From positions 34,642,832 through 34,706,831 of the forward strand of contig NC_063172.1 in the NCBI RefSeq assembly GCF_023159225.1: DNA of 64,000 nt, given 5' to 3'. Positions within the stretch are counted from its first letter, which is position 1; each line of letters begins with the position of its first letter. The position numbers and the translations under genes are program-made. The stretch comes from Perognathus longimembris pacificus. Its lineage: Eukaryota > Chordata > Mammalia > Rodentia > Heteromyidae. This document shows positions 37,346 to 50,070 of the stretch, piece after piece. The notes beneath the pieces are model-generated. The model was not told the origin of the DNA and searched no databases. It saw only the letters and a list, made by a program, of their open reading frames with translations.

Positions 37346-38448
37346 CCCTGGGAAAATCAGTTTCTCATCTCCTGAATTGGCTTCTATAAAGTGCCATGAT
37401 TTTGATCCTGGAGGGTGTGGGGCCATGTCTATCCAGACAAAATCTTAATCAGTTCAGTTATTAAGTAAAATTAGTGTGTACAGAGTACATTAACAAAATG
37501 TACAACTTATGGTGTTAGTAATGCTATTTGGAGAAATCAATCTGACTCCAAAGAAAATCAACCTTTTGTTGTTGTTGTTGTTGTTGTTGTTAAAGATGAG
37601 AGATCAGGTTGATCACTTCCATCCATTCTTGAAAGGGGAACAAAGTAGAAGAATGAAGAGCTGTGCCAGCCACAACAAGAAACCAGAGTTTCCCTGAAAC
37701 TGTAGAGAAACAGCACATTATTTAGTATTAAAAGTGGATAAGGAAAAGGCAGTCTGTTAGATGATGAGAATTATAATTCAAGAACAGAGAGGTGATGGAG
37801 ATAGATTTCCATTAAAATGCTTTTCGGTCATGTTTGAAAAATTGTGACCCTGATGCTGCTTGCTAAATTTTTATTACCAGAAACACAACACCATTTGTAT
37901 ATTTAAAATGGTAGGCATCAATGTGGAAATATTTTTAAATAACATTGGATGGCATTCTCAAAGACCTGTTCATTTCTCTCTGTCTCTGCCTCTCTGTGTG
38001 TCTTTCTCTCAGTCTGCCTTTCTCTCACTGTCTTCTCTCTCTCCTCCCTTTATAAGTTTTCAAACAGGTTTTAGGCCAAAGTGAATGATGAATGCTCAAT
38101 CAACCAATTATTTGCAATTAGTTAAAGCTATATTTGTGTCAGTGATAAATATATAAAATAAATTTGGAATTTTTCCAAATAAATTTGCATTGTTCCAATG
38201 CTTGGAACCTAGAAGACTTTTCTACCTAAACTATCCAGTTCTGGTTTAGCATTGCAGTGACACATATGCCTTGCATTCTTTTTTGAAAAAATATAGTCCA
38301 TGCTAGTGATTAATTCATGCACTTTCATTTCTTCCTAGTTCTTCATTTCTTTTCTGTGCTAGAAAAAAAATTAATATAGTTCCTACCAAGGTGAATTTTA
38401 CTTTTGTTTGTGGTCAGTTGAAATAATCACTGTATGCAGAAATAGATT
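37346..38448. other. unassigned DNA with two simple repeats
   Basis: (GTT)n at about 37567-37593 and a (CTCT)-rich tract at about 37972-38045 are present. Nothing else is recognised. Confidence 0.6.
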
Positions 38449-38690
38449 TAGAGGTGCCTCATACGTGTAATCCTAACTACTCTGGAAACTGAGATCTGGG
38501 GATTGTGATTTAAAACCAGCCTGGGCAGGAAAGTCTGAAATGCCCTTATGTCCAATGAACTACCACAAAACCAGAAGTGGCTCTATGGCAAAGTAATAGA
38601 GTGGCAGGGTGCTCGCCTTCAGCAAGAGAGCTCAGGGACAGTGCCCAGGCCCTGAGATCAAGCCCTAGGACTGACAGAAGAACAATAAAG
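38449..38690 (+). repeat. B1-like/Geo composite SINE
   Basis: The B1-like arm ('CGTGTAATCCTAACTACTCT') is followed by a Geo arm ('AGCTCAGGGACAGTGCCCAG' and 'GATCAAGCCCTAGGACTGAC'). Confidence 0.8.
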
Positions 38691-39279
38691 ATTTAAAACT
38701 CTACTATAAGGGAAAACCAGAGAGAACACTATGCACTTTTTTTCCTTTTCTGAACAGTTAAACACTTTCATGGGATGAGTAAACAGTTGAACCTCTAAAT
38801 GAGGTAATATAGATTATTTTTTCTTGTTGCCCCACCTCACCTCTCAGAGAAAGAGGAAGCTGATTTCACCCAAATGGAAAAATTTTCTTTCTTTACAGCA
38901 AATGCATTTAGTGAAAAATAAGTATTCTTTGGCCTAATTTCTGTATCAGCTTAATTACTTTAAGATACATACAGATTAATTGCTGAATAAACCCTTTGGC
39001 CAATGAACAGTAAATTATTCTAATTTTAGTATGAATTATCAAGAAGCAACACATCATTCCTTTGAGTCTAAGAATAATGGATGAGATCACAGATTCAATT
39101 ACATGATGATCTCTGGACTGACTCTCTAACCTACAATAAAAATAAAAGTGCTTTATCCATTGAGAAACATTACTAAACCAGTGAAATTACAGAGACTATG
39201 TTTGTCTCCAGGAGCAGTCGTAAGGAGAGAAATACTCTCTCAGTCTTCTCCTCACCTCCTTCCTATATGGGTCTCTTGT

Positions 39280-39337
<58 letters not shown>

Positions 39338-39994
39338 TTTTTATCCTGTATGTTAGAAATCATCTCCACAACCAAACCAGCTATACAATTTTAGCACACA
39401 CATTAGACCTACATGATGGTCTGTCTGTACCTCATCTCATTCCTTGGGTCTGGTGGGATCCAAGGAGATAGAATAAACATTCACATGTGTATGGTTTTGA
39501 GTGGCTTTATTAAAAGAGAGCCTGTTATTATTCTACACTGTTACTGTCAGGGCACCTGGATGGTGAAAATTCCACTGGCTTTCAGAAGCCTGTGGAAATT
39601 AGCTCCAAGTTCTTCCCTCCATCAGGAATTAGAAAACAAGTTTTTTCTGTGAACACTGAGCTGCTTTGGCAACATATTGACAGCAGGAACTCTCTGAGTC
39701 CCTACTCCCCCTAGCCTGCTTCTACCCAGAATAAACATAACCAAACTGCTGTTTAATTACATAATGGCCATTTTAATTATTATTTTGTTTAAGTCAAATG
39801 CATATTAGGTCCCACAAAGCTAATATTCTCCACAAGAAAGTAAAACAGAGTATTTTCACAGAGAAACTCTCCTTGCAGCCCTCTAGGGTTCTGGGTTTAG
39901 GGTGACCTTCTCTTTCACCCTCATGATTCCACAGATCTCTTTCTATTTTGTTTCAATTATTACCAAAATCTATCTGTGTAGGAGGAGTTTCATA
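38691..39994. other. unassigned DNA with a (TG)n array
   Basis: The (TG)n array at 39282-39337 is about 28 units, the longest pure TG run in the window. No gene is recognised. Confidence 0.6.
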
Positions 39995-40007
39995 AAACTG
40001 AAAATTG

Positions 40008-40251
40008 TGCCAGGCACTGGTGGCTTATGCCTGTAATCCTAGATTTTCAGGAGGCTGAGATCTGAGGACCATGGTTTGAAGCCAGCCCAGGCAGGAAATC
40101 CCTCAGTCCTAATGAGACTCTTATCTCCAAGTAACCACTCAAAAACAGGAAGTGGATATGTGGCTTCAAGTGGTAGAGCACTGGTCTTGAGAAAAAGAGC
40201 TCAGGTGCAGTGCCCAGGATCTGAGTTCAAGCTCCACAACCAAAAACAAAC
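40008..40251 (+). mobile_element. B1-like/Geo composite SINE with TSD
   Basis: This copy is flanked by the perfect 13-bp repeat AAACTGAAAATTG at 39995-40007 and 40252-40264. That proves the B1-like arm and the Geo arm moved as one unit. The left arm starts at 'TGCCAGGCACTGGTGGCTTA'; the right arm ends 'GAGTTCAAGCTCCACAACC' and has a CAAA-rich tail. Confidence 0.92.
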
Positions 40252-40529
40252 AAACTGAAAATTGCAGTTAATGTCTTAACACCATTTCAAGTGCACATTG
40301 TTAACAGCCTCTCCCAGTAATCAAGTTGCAGGAAGACTCTCATAATTCTGTTTCTACCCCATCCTCTCAGAATTACAATGGGGAAGGCAGATGTGGAAAT
40401 TATGTGTAATGTAATTGATGATCTTAAAGTTTTTAAATATCCAGGCTCTCAACAATCAAGATCTATTTGAGTTCAGAATGTAGTAAGAAGTAAATACAAT
40501 AGGTTACAATAAGCCATTTTATCAGGGGC

Positions 40530-41160
40530 TCAGCAGCACATGGCTCTTTCTGTTTTTCTGGGCTACATTATCATCTCATCAGCTTGCAAGGTGAGAATTT
40601 TATTGTGACACATAATCATTTTTAGCTCACTTCTTCCTTTCTGAGTACATTTTTTTAAAAAATAAAGTTTGCTTATTAAATACAACCTTCCAGAGGGGTT
40701 TGTCCCTATTAGATTTTTTTAAAATAGGGAAAGAAGCCAAGTATTGTTTAAACAAGCTGTTTATTGACACTTAATTTATTGTTATTCCACAGTAGGTGGC
40801 TCTATAAAACACATCAATGAGTTAAAAATAATAACAAATACTACTCATTTTCTAGAGGCCTAGGTTCAGAAGGACTAACTACTGATAATTAGTTCTGAAC
40901 TCATGCTAATATTTAGTCTCTAGCCTGGCCCAAAAGAACTTACATGATATTAAGAGTTAATTCAAATACACTTCAATATTATTTTCGTTAGTATGCAAAT
41001 CATTCATAATATCAGGGTGATCTTCCATTCACCGGGAGCAGCAATAATGTCTGCTTAATGATGCATTCATCAGGGCCGTGGGTGTCTTCATACTATTACT
41101 GTTACATATTGTTCTCAGAAACAGACTTGACTACAAAGAAAATTGTATTGTCTGCAATAA
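40530..41160. promoter_or_regulatory. candidate conserved non-coding element
   Basis: This is repeat-free DNA with a perfect octamer ATGCAAAT (40993-41000, the POU/OCT site) and several ATTA-type homeodomain cores. The neighbouring DNA from 40265 and up to 42169 is also free of recognised repeats. A regulatory role is inference from composition only. Confidence 0.3.
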
Positions 41161-42169
41161 TGCTTTTTGAACTTTTTTTCTCTTTGGGTAGAAAAATATC
41201 ATCACTAAGTACACATAAACACTGATACACTTTCAATGTTATGTTTACTGATGAGGCTAGCTTCTGAGATCGGGAAGTATTATCATTACATTTTAATCAC
41301 AAAGACCCACACACAAAATGGCTTTCTGTATGTGTACTTATTTGTGAGGAAAAATTATTTTCACATTTCCATCAGTTTTTCTCTTGGATTATTCTGATAA
41401 TGCAGGAGAGAAACTGCTGAGGAAATGGGTGTTCTCTCTAGCCCAGATGAATGTGCATGTGCATAGATAAACAGATAGTTCCTTATAAAATACTGGAAAT
41501 TTTCCATGGTATAAGAGCATAAGATATAAGTTAATGTTTGTTTTTCTTGGAGTATGTTTTAGTACTTTGCAGTTGCACAAAAAGAGGGGAAACAGCTTAG
41601 GGAGGAGTTGTGAAACTGGACTGCAATTGATCTATCTTCTGACAACTTCTACCCAGGTATGGGGTGACAATATATAGTCACCAACCACCCCAAATGGGCT
41701 TTGATGTGCATATATAGCTTGTATGTGTGACTTGGTTTTATGTAACAGTAAAAATATCCCAATTCTGAATTATTCTAAATATATAAGAAAAGCCCTGCTG
41801 TGCCTCTCAGCCTCAGGTTAAACACTACCAAACCCTGATGCTTCTCAGAATGTTCTCTTCCCATCACAACCTCTCTGCCCTGAGTGTTCACTCAGCTACA
41901 GATGACAGGAAGAACACGACTGAGTATTGACCACATTCAAATGACACCCACAGCGACAGGAAAGACATATAAAAGAGGAGGACACATTTTCTCCACTACC
42001 AAGAACACTGTGCCAAGATTTTTCTCAGAGATAAGAATTCAAGCCACCCAAAAGATCTTTTGGAAAGCAGGGTTGTTTTGCCATGGATGAGGGATTACTG
42101 ATTGGCTTTTTAACTTCAGCTTTTCCAAATAGTTTTTTTTTTCAGTTATTTAATTTACTCTACATGGAG

Positions 42170-42600
42170 TCTATTGATTATTCAAGTTGGCAGTCAATTT
42201 TATAGGGCACCCTGCTGTTTCTTTGCTTAATGTAGTCAATGATTGTAATTGCTTGATCAGTGCGGCCCATGAAATAGGTTTTGTGTCTTTTTTACAATGC
42301 ATTGATGGCTTTATCTGATGCAGGCTTGGCAGGGCCCGGGTTTTACAGCGTTCCTCAGGAACTCCCAGAGGTCTCTAGATTAATGGCTATGGCGAGCTGC
42401 TGGAGCTGCTGATGCCGTCCTCCTGGATGGATTCACACATCTGGCATGCCACACTTGGCGCTGGCTCCAGCTTTGTGTTGTGCAGTTACAGAATTTCTCA
42501 CCAGTGCCTAGTTAACTGTTTTCACTAAGGGAATGAGATAAAAAGCCATCCAGAGAGCTGTTGGCACCCATTTTCCGTCACTGTAGTCACACATTAATTT
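42170..42600. promoter_or_regulatory. candidate conserved non-coding element
   Basis: This is repeat-free and GC-richer (42310-42480) than its surroundings, with retained CpGs and 'GCTGCTGGAGCTGCTGATGC'. No splice-bounded open frame is evident. Inference only. Confidence 0.3.
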
Positions 42601-42765
42601 TTTTTTCCAGTCTTCTTTTTTTTTTTCCTTTTTAAGAGGCAAATGATGTATGGAAACAACACATGATGCGGAATGTTTATGTTTTGAACTCTGTTTGGAT
42701 TCTGAAAAGCATCCCAGGGGTGTTCGGAATTTCCTGTAAACCAACAAGCTGCACCCCCACTCCCA

Positions 42766-42801
42766 ACACACACACACGCACACACACACACACACACACA
42801 C
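42766..42801. repeat. (CA)n microsatellite
   Basis: This is an interrupted CA array. Overlapping open frames are artefacts. Confidence 0.95.
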
Positions 42802-44020
42802 TCCTTAACCACTGCCTTCCCTGGGATGAGAGATTGGTGAGAGGCAGTGGTAGTGTATCCAAGATTCCCATGCTCAGGCTGACAGGGGCTTGAGATTTGG
42901 AGAGGACTGTCGGTGAAGAAATCACATGTGAAAAGGCAGCCCCATCCTCCATCCACAACTCATTACCATAAGAAGGAAATTCTCCTGTCCTGCAGTGAAT
43001 CAGGTTAAATTGCTCAGGCATCATTTCCCGAGGCCTATGTAGCAGTGTTTCATATTTGGTACAATTTGAATGGCACTATTAGAAATGTAAAATGTAGTTT
43101 TAATAAGTAGACCAAGAAAAAAAGTAATGAAATATGCAATGGAGTTGCATAAATCTATGGACAATATAATTATATAGTACATGTTCATGATTTATAATGC
43201 CCAGGGTGACATCTACCAAAAAGAGAAAAAGTTGATAGATTTTTATTTTGTATAGTATTTTTTTGATCAACAAGGTTCTGGATTGATTTTTTTCCTCAGC
43301 AGAGTTTGACCTCAAGACTGGATGGTCGAGCATTGTTTCTTTAGTGATACTTTTCTCTATGAGTAATAAACTATCAATGAATAATGCATTTCTGAACATG
43401 GAAATTCTCCTGAGGTGACAGAAAGTGATACTTTAAATTCTTAAATCTACATAGAACTAAAATTTCTATTACAAAAAGAATACCATGTATGTGTGTGCAA
43501 TATTAATAATCTGTCTGCCTGTGTAAAAGAAAAAATAACAAAAATTTTGGAAACTACTCTCACTTTTATATCTTACAGCCATTGTGTGTTGTCACTTGCT
43601 AATAATATAATTTCACATTAATTCAGATTGTCATGCACTCATAATGGAAGGCTCTCTAGCACATTCTCTTACTTTTCCTCCCTTGGCTTTCAGACATAGT
43701 CTAAATATATTTTATCCATTTTATGCAGAGCCTTATATATTACACAACTTTTTTCCTTATCCAGAATGTTGTTATTTAATAAATTGAACAGAAAAAAGTC
43801 AGGTCAGCAATCTATACTAGTTGACTGCCATCTCAGCTTTGAAATATGAAGAAATGACTTTTCTTAAGGACTGTGAAAAGTAGCATACAACTCATCCACT
43901 CCTAATTTCATTTTACTTTGAAATGTAATAAAAATGGCAGCTATTTTGAAATAGATGTCTGAATCACCCTTTCAGTGCTGCATGCATCAGGACAGTCTGC
44001 CTGGCTCCATTGCAAACACA

Positions 44021-44060
<40 letters not shown>

Positions 44061-44248
44061 GATATAGCAAAGAGTGACATAACAACTAAAGAAAATATTC
44101 CAGGGAACCAAAGGACTCACTAATCTGACAGCTGATGAAAAGCCTTGCTTCACACTGATTCAAGATAACATGTGGTACTGGATGAACATTTGGATGAAAA
44201 GCAGGCCAAGGTCTGGGAGGATGTTCTTCGTTTAAATGAGATGATTGA
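42802..44248. other. unassigned DNA with a (CA)n array
   Basis: A (CA)n array lies at 44015-44059. No gene or dispersed repeat is recognised. Confidence 0.55.
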
Positions 44249-44505
44249 AGCTGGGTTCTGGTGGCTTACATCTGTTATCCTAGCTACTCAGGGTGCAAAG
44301 ATCTAAGGATGAAGATTAGAAGTCAGCCCTGTAGGATAAAGTCATGAGACTCTTATCTCCAATTAACCACCCTCTAAAACAAGCAGACAAACAAAAATGG
44401 AAGTGGAGCTGTGGCTCCGGGGCTAGAGTGCCAATCTTGAGCCAAAAAGCCTAAGGGACTGCAAGCCGGTACTGAGTTCAAGCTCCAATACCAGCACAAC
44501 ACATG
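44249..44505 (+). repeat. B1-like/Geo composite SINE
   Basis: 'TTCTGGTGGCTTACATCTGT', 'TCTTATCTCCAATTAACCAC' and 'GAGTTCAAGCTCCAATACCA' mark the two arms and the linker. It is diverged. Confidence 0.8.
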
Positions 44506-44899
44506 CAAAATCAAATGAGAGTTATCTAACTCCACTCTACCTGAACTCTCTCAGAAATTGGAGAGTTTATTCCTTAGGGAGTCTGGATATTCCATGCGGA
44601 CCAATCCTGTGGTGGAATTGGCTTCGTCTGGGTCTCCATTCCTGTATCAGTACTTCTCACCCACCCTCTGTTGATTATGGTGTTCCAAAGGGCAGGACCT
44701 TTGTCATTTTCATTTTCATTTTATTTTTCCTCTTGATAGCAAGGGGTTAGGCAGATGTGGAAGTTAATAAATTCCATGGCTCTGAGTTTTGATATCCCTA
44801 TATAAAAAGGACATCAGGTTCACATGCCAATAAGTACAAAGGAGGTACATGGCTCAACAGCCAAGGACTCTTATGGGGCTCACAGTATTCCTTCTAAAT

Positions 44900-45095
44900 T
44901 TGAAGCCCTGTTCTGTTACTTAGTGCTGTGGAAACCTGTACAAAAATATATTCTGTTTGAACCTCAGTTTCCTTTTGGATATGATCAGAGACTAGTACTC
45001 ATTGCTCAGTGATTCTGAAAGAATTAAACACTACATCATGGATAAGAAGCACCTGGGTCAATATCTGCTCTGTAAGTATTCCATAAATGTGGGTT
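44900..45095 (-). repeat. MIR SINE
   Basis: 'TGAACCTCAGTTTCCTTTTG' and 'TGCTCTGTAAGTATTCCATA' match the MIR consensus on the minus strand. Confidence 0.65.
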
Positions 45096-45984
45096 CCACA
45101 CAACTGAACAGACCTGTTGTGGTATTTTTGTCAGCTTGAGCTCCATTTTTATATCCAACATTCATTTTCATGTCTAACTATATTAATTTCCTCCCTGGAG
45201 CACAGTTGTAAATGAAATGTAGAGCAACAAAATTAATATAATGCACAATAGGCAAATAGTGTCCAATTGGGAGATGGCATTTGTGCTGTACTATGTGTAT
45301 CTCAGAGACCAGGATTTTGTCAATGGCATTTATTGACTCACTTTCTTTGGGGGGAATGTTCTCTGTAGTACCAGAAAGCAGACCGAGTGAGGACTTAAGA
45401 TCTATGATCCAGGAGAAGCTGGTATACTGTTAAACCACGTAGAATGAAAGAGTCATAATAAAAGCGAATCTTGACTAAAGTTGAAAAATAAAGCCAAAAT
45501 TTAAGTATATGTTATGGGAAATGAATGTGTATTTGCTGGTGTACAGCTTAACAAGAAAGAAATAGAAAAATAACTAGATGAAGCGAGAAAAGACTTATGT
45601 GGCTGTCCCAAGCATAGTGGGCCATGGTTTTCAAGGTTCCTATTGGCACTTAGAAGCCGAGGGAAAGAATCCTGGGCAGTGAATCCTAAATCACTGGCAT
45701 GTGAATCAGCTTAGGGAGTAGATGATTCCATGATTCTCCTGGCTGGTGAAATGCCAGTTTAACCCATATGTTAAAGTGGTCCTCAGTGAAGAGGGTCATG
45801 CCTGCCCCTGCTACTACCTGTTGACAAGCCAAGAGTTTAACATTGATGTGGAGATAAGCATATCATTATTACTTGTCTAAGAACATAAGCCTTACATCTG
45901 GGTATGTGATCCCAACTTGCGAGCCTAACTATGATGGGCATTTTTGGAAAATATACACTGTTCTTAGCATTTCTTGGAAGATGA

Positions 45985-45985
<1 letters not shown>
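45096..45985. other. unassigned DNA
   Basis: No gene or repeat is recognised. Confidence 0.5.
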
Positions 45986-46026
<41 letters not shown>

Positions 46027-46039
46027 ATATATATATATG

Positions 46040-46086
<47 letters not shown>
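45986..46086. repeat. (GT)n-(AT)n microsatellite
   Basis: About 19 GT units are followed by about 60 bp of AT/ATAC, self-complementary and able to extrude a hairpin. It adjoins the tail end of the next SINE. Confidence 0.95.
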
Positions 46087-46313
46087 GCTGGTTTGGGGGC
46101 TTGAACTCAAGGCCTTAGTGTAGTACCTGAGTTTTTGTGCTCAAAGTAGCTAGCATTCTAACACTTGAGACACCGCTCTACTTCTGGCTTTAAAATAGTT
46201 AATTGGAGATAAGAGTCTCATGAGTTTTTCTGCCAGGGTTGGCTTTGTACCACAATCCTCACATCTTAGCCTGCAGAGTAGCTAAGATCACAGGCATGAG
46301 CCATCAACACCAA
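46087..46313 (-). repeat. B1-like/Geo composite SINE
   Basis: The minus-strand Geo end 'GGGGCTTGAACTCAAGGCC', linker 'AATTGGAGATAAGAGTCTCA' and B1-like start 'CAGGCATGAGCCATCAACAC' are all visible. Confidence 0.82.
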
Positions 46314-46535
46314 TATATTTCTGATGGATAATCATTTTATATCTTCTTACATCGATGGTTATGATATCTGACAGTCAGACATGATGATTCATTCCTCTAC
46401 ATCTATCCATAACTGCTGATGACTGTCGTAAGTGTTGCTTATAGTATTATCCCTGTTTCATCAATGGAATTCAGGGTGCTTCTGGAAAGGGCACTCATTG
46501 AGGATACCAGTGACAGTCGTACCTGCTGGGGTACC

Positions 46536-46592
46536 ACTGATGGTGCCTGAGGAGGTGCCAGCAGAGGTGGCATCTCCCCAGGCACCATCAGT
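46536..46592. ncRNA. candidate RNA hairpin (57 nt)
   Basis: Positions 46536-46560 pair with 46568-46592 around a 7-nt loop (GCAGAGG). There are 23 Watson-Crick pairs, one G-U pair if transcribed from the plus strand, and one A-C mismatch at 46550/46578. The outer stem begins ACTGATGGTGCCTG and the partner ends CAGGCACCATCAGT. It is not part of a recognised repeat. A microRNA-like precursor, a non-autonomous palindromic transposon or a local inverted duplication are all possible. The hairpin is certain; RNA function is unproven. Confidence 0.35.
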
Positions 46593-47084
46593 CATGAAAT
46601 CTCTGATCTTAACCAGATGCGGCTATGAAAATGGAGGAAGTAATAAAGTTTGAAAGAAAAACAACTTTCCTAGGGAATAAACTTTGAATGGGCTACCTAA
46701 TAGCCAGAAGCAGCCGCAATTTTAACTGCCTACTTTGTCTACATTCCACATCAAACATCAAACCTTCCCTCATCTTTTCTACCTTTCTGTGCCACAACTA
46801 TCAAGAATGTGGTCTTCAAATCAGTGAGAAAGTCACCTTTTCTCCATTTCCAAGCCATTTCCAGTGAATATACTTCCCAGCTCCTAACTCGAAAGGAATT
46901 CTAGTAGCTATGAAAGTTATGACCCTTTTTCTTCAATTTTAGCCCTTATAGGAACAAAAAGGATGAAAAGGGGATCTAAACCAGCTTCTTTTGATCGTAT
47001 GGCATGCCCAGAGATTAACCAGTACATCTACTTGTTTCTAAGGTGTGTGTACATACATAAAGGTATGCATATGTTCTCTGACTC
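46593..47084. other. unassigned DNA
   Basis: No gene or repeat is recognised. Confidence 0.5.
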
Positions 47085-47268
47085 ATGTTGCACTCAGATC
47101 TATGGGATACGCATGATTATACTAATTTGATTAATAGAAAGCTGAGGAACAGAGAGAGGTTAAGTAACTTCCCTGAGGCTACACAGAAAATAAGGACATC
47201 ATCTGAGGACTAATTTGTGTGCCTGAGTGTAGTTATCATGTCTCCTGCCTAACACTAAAATACACCCT
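47085..47268 (+). repeat. MIR SINE
   Basis: The MIR core 'GAGAGAGGTTAAGTAACTTC', followed by 'CCTGAGGCTACACAG', is well preserved. Confidence 0.85.
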
Positions 47269-49471
47269 ACTCCCTTAGTCCTGATCATGTTCGTTGTGGG
47301 CTTCTGAAAGAGTACAACTTTGCTCTTTGGTAATTTGATGTTATTTACTTAGAGTCTTATGGAAACATTATTTTGATATGATAATAGTCCAGTTCTAACC
47401 ATCTGAATTTGAATATTCAGGAAAATAAAACTCCTTATTTATCCAATAAAAATACCCTCTCCAGGCAATTACTGAAGACCAAGAAAAAATGTGTTGAGTA
47501 TCTTGAAAAACAATGGAAAATTCTTTTATATTCGTCAGATCTTATACCCTTTGAGTAATAAATAGTACAGTGGCAGTAATTTTACTTACTACATTTTAGT
47601 TATGTCTAAAATTGTATTTATATGCTATACTTACTTGTGATTGAGAATATCTTTGAAACACTCTGTTGTTCCAGAAATTTTTTCTGGTTTTATTTTCTAT
47701 TCCATTATCTGTTTATAAAATGTAGTAGATGTAATATATTTGCACTTTTGATTCTTCTTACCTCCCTTGTTTATGCATGAAGGCAAAGTCCTTCCTTATA
47801 AAGAATACTTTTCGACAATTTCTTGCCCATTGATTGGACTGAATGGGAAGTCACTAGCTGTGGATCTCTGTGGATGTTTTGTACATTCTGACATTAAGAA
47901 CCCTGTTGAGAATGAGCTTTGAGGGGTTGGCTGGACTTCAACGGTGTCATTGTGAAAATTCAGCTCCCACGCTGTGTTCTAGCCTGTTAGCTGTGCTTCC
48001 ATAATATTGTGTGTATCTATGTGTGTGTCTATGTGTGTGTGTGTGTGTGTGTAGGTGTGTGTGTTTTTGTGTGTGTGATCCTGATTTGAGACTTTTCAAT
48101 CGGTTTCAATTTTGCCGTCTCTCTCTGAATGTAGATGCTGGCTGGGCCTCACAGAGGAAGTGCCAACATTCCAGGAGAACAACAGTCTCTGTGGAATGTT
48201 TGGCTTGACCAGAAGCAGGAAGAACAGGAAACGTTATTTTTTTTTTAAAAAGTCTCATTTTTCACACTGCTCATGTCTGGAGAGTTGAGATAAGCTTTGA
48301 GCCTACTTCGAAATCTTTGGGTGCTCCTCCAAGCATGCTCTAAATGGGGTGTGAAATAAAGCTTACTGGGCTAGGATTGGACGGTGATCAAGATGAAACA
48401 GAATTGGCAGCGGAGCTTTTCTTCGTTTCGTTTCCAGGAGGGTGGAGGTGAAGCTGGAGTTTTCCCATCCTTAATGCCTTATCTAGAAGACAGCTCTGTG
48501 AATACTGGTCCAAGATGTTACTTTTCTTTTTTGTAAATATTATACTTTGAGTTGTTGAGCTTTAGTGAGCCAGAGAGGCCCAAAATAATCTTTATTCTTG
48601 AAATATTTATACATGAAAGTATTACTGTAATAAGAATACAAGATTTCTTGGATTGGATTGCATAGTTGTGACATAATTATTTTATTTTTAGTTTTTAGTG
48701 CCTAATGGAAACATGATGTGGATGCAAGTATCAGGGCAAAAGCAAAGTTGAGAAGAGACTGTGAATGGTTATAGAACTCTTATTAGATTATCCAAGTCTT
48801 TTTTATCCCTTTGCTTCTTCAAAGTATCACACAATTGTTTCACTTTTACCTGTGGTTTTAGAAAAGAAGTAAATATATTGTGTACTTTCAAGCTTTTACT
48901 AATGAAATATTCAAATGAATTCTGTAAAGATATTTTTTAAATGCCCACATAATTTTGAACCTAAAACTATTTAGTGACTATCTTAGCATCATTGCAGATC
49001 TAGGTAGCATATAAGGATGAGACATTATTTTTAAACTTTCAATAATGAGAAGCATCATCACATATAATAGTTCAGCTAAAGATCTGGTCCATTATGACAG
49101 GCCTCTCCTGTTAACCTACTTGTTACCAATGTTCCTTAAGCAGAACAGAGAGAAGTTAGTATTCCCCAAATGCACAATTCTGCAAATAATGTTTAGAGCA
49201 GTCATTCACTCTCTAAAACTACACAGAACTTGTGAATGTTTTATTTCAACTTGTCTGAGAACAACTGAGAACATAGAAGGGTGGAATTAGGTTTTAGACA
49301 TTGGACACTGTTGCTTGACAATAAAAGAAATAAGAATGGATTTCTTATTGCTGTTATGCCCCTTCAAAATTGAACAAAGCACGTAGAATGTTTAAGTGCT
49401 TCAGTGACAACCTTTACTAAAAAGACTCCTCACAGATGTCCAAATCTAGGAGAATCAGAAGATTTGAAATG
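47269..49471. other. mostly unique DNA with (TG)n
   Basis: An interrupted (TG)n array lies at about 48009-48078. The flanks at 47820-48000 and 48080-48440 are repeat-free. No exon is recognised. Confidence 0.5.
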
Positions 49472-49481
49472 AAAGACAGGT

Positions 49482-49568
49482 AACAAACAGTACTAGAAAT
49501 GTATCCAATGCCTAATGTATGAAACTGTAACCTCTCTGTACATCAGTTTGACAATAATTTTTTTTTAA
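49482..49568 (+). mobile_element. very short L1 3' end (about 87 bp)
   Basis: Only the last part of the L1 3'UTR is present (from AACAAACAGTACTAGAAATG), with a T8A4-type end. It is flanked by AAAGACAGGT at 49472-49481 and 49569-49578. Confidence 0.92.
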
Positions 49569-49892
49569 AAAGACAGGTCTTTCCTTAACTTCACTAATAT
49601 TGATTCATAAAATTAAATAATGTTTTAAAATTTCTCTTTGCCTTGCTACTCTTCCATTGAAAGGACCAATTTTGTTATGTAAGATTCTTAAAATATTTTT
49701 CTGAAATTCTAATTGCAGTAGCCTGAGATGCATTTAAAAAGGCAGATAAAACAAAATTCTGGTGTTATCTTAATCTGGAAACTATAAGGAAATATATGAT
49801 CCTTTTTCCAAAAGAAATTTTGTCATGGCTGGAGGAAACAGTCCTTGCAAACAGAAGTCAATGAGTCCACATTACTTTAAAAGGGAAATCAT

Positions 49893-50070
49893 AGCCAGGC
49901 TCTGGTGGCTCCGGCCTGGGCAGGAAAATCCATGAGACCCTTGTCTCCAATCAATCACAGAAAAAGCTGGAAGTGGATCAAGTAGTAGGTGCTAGCGGCT
50001 CAAGGATTAGCTGATAGCAAATGTAGCTCAGGAACAGCACGTAGGCCCAGAGAATTGGAAGCCCAAAAAG
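49893..50070 (+). repeat. B1-like/Geo SINE, internally deleted
   Basis: The start 'AGCCAGGCTCTGGTGGCTCC' passes directly to 'GGCCTGGGCAGGAAAATCCA', so most of the B1-like arm is missing. The Geo arm is rearranged. Confidence 0.7.
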
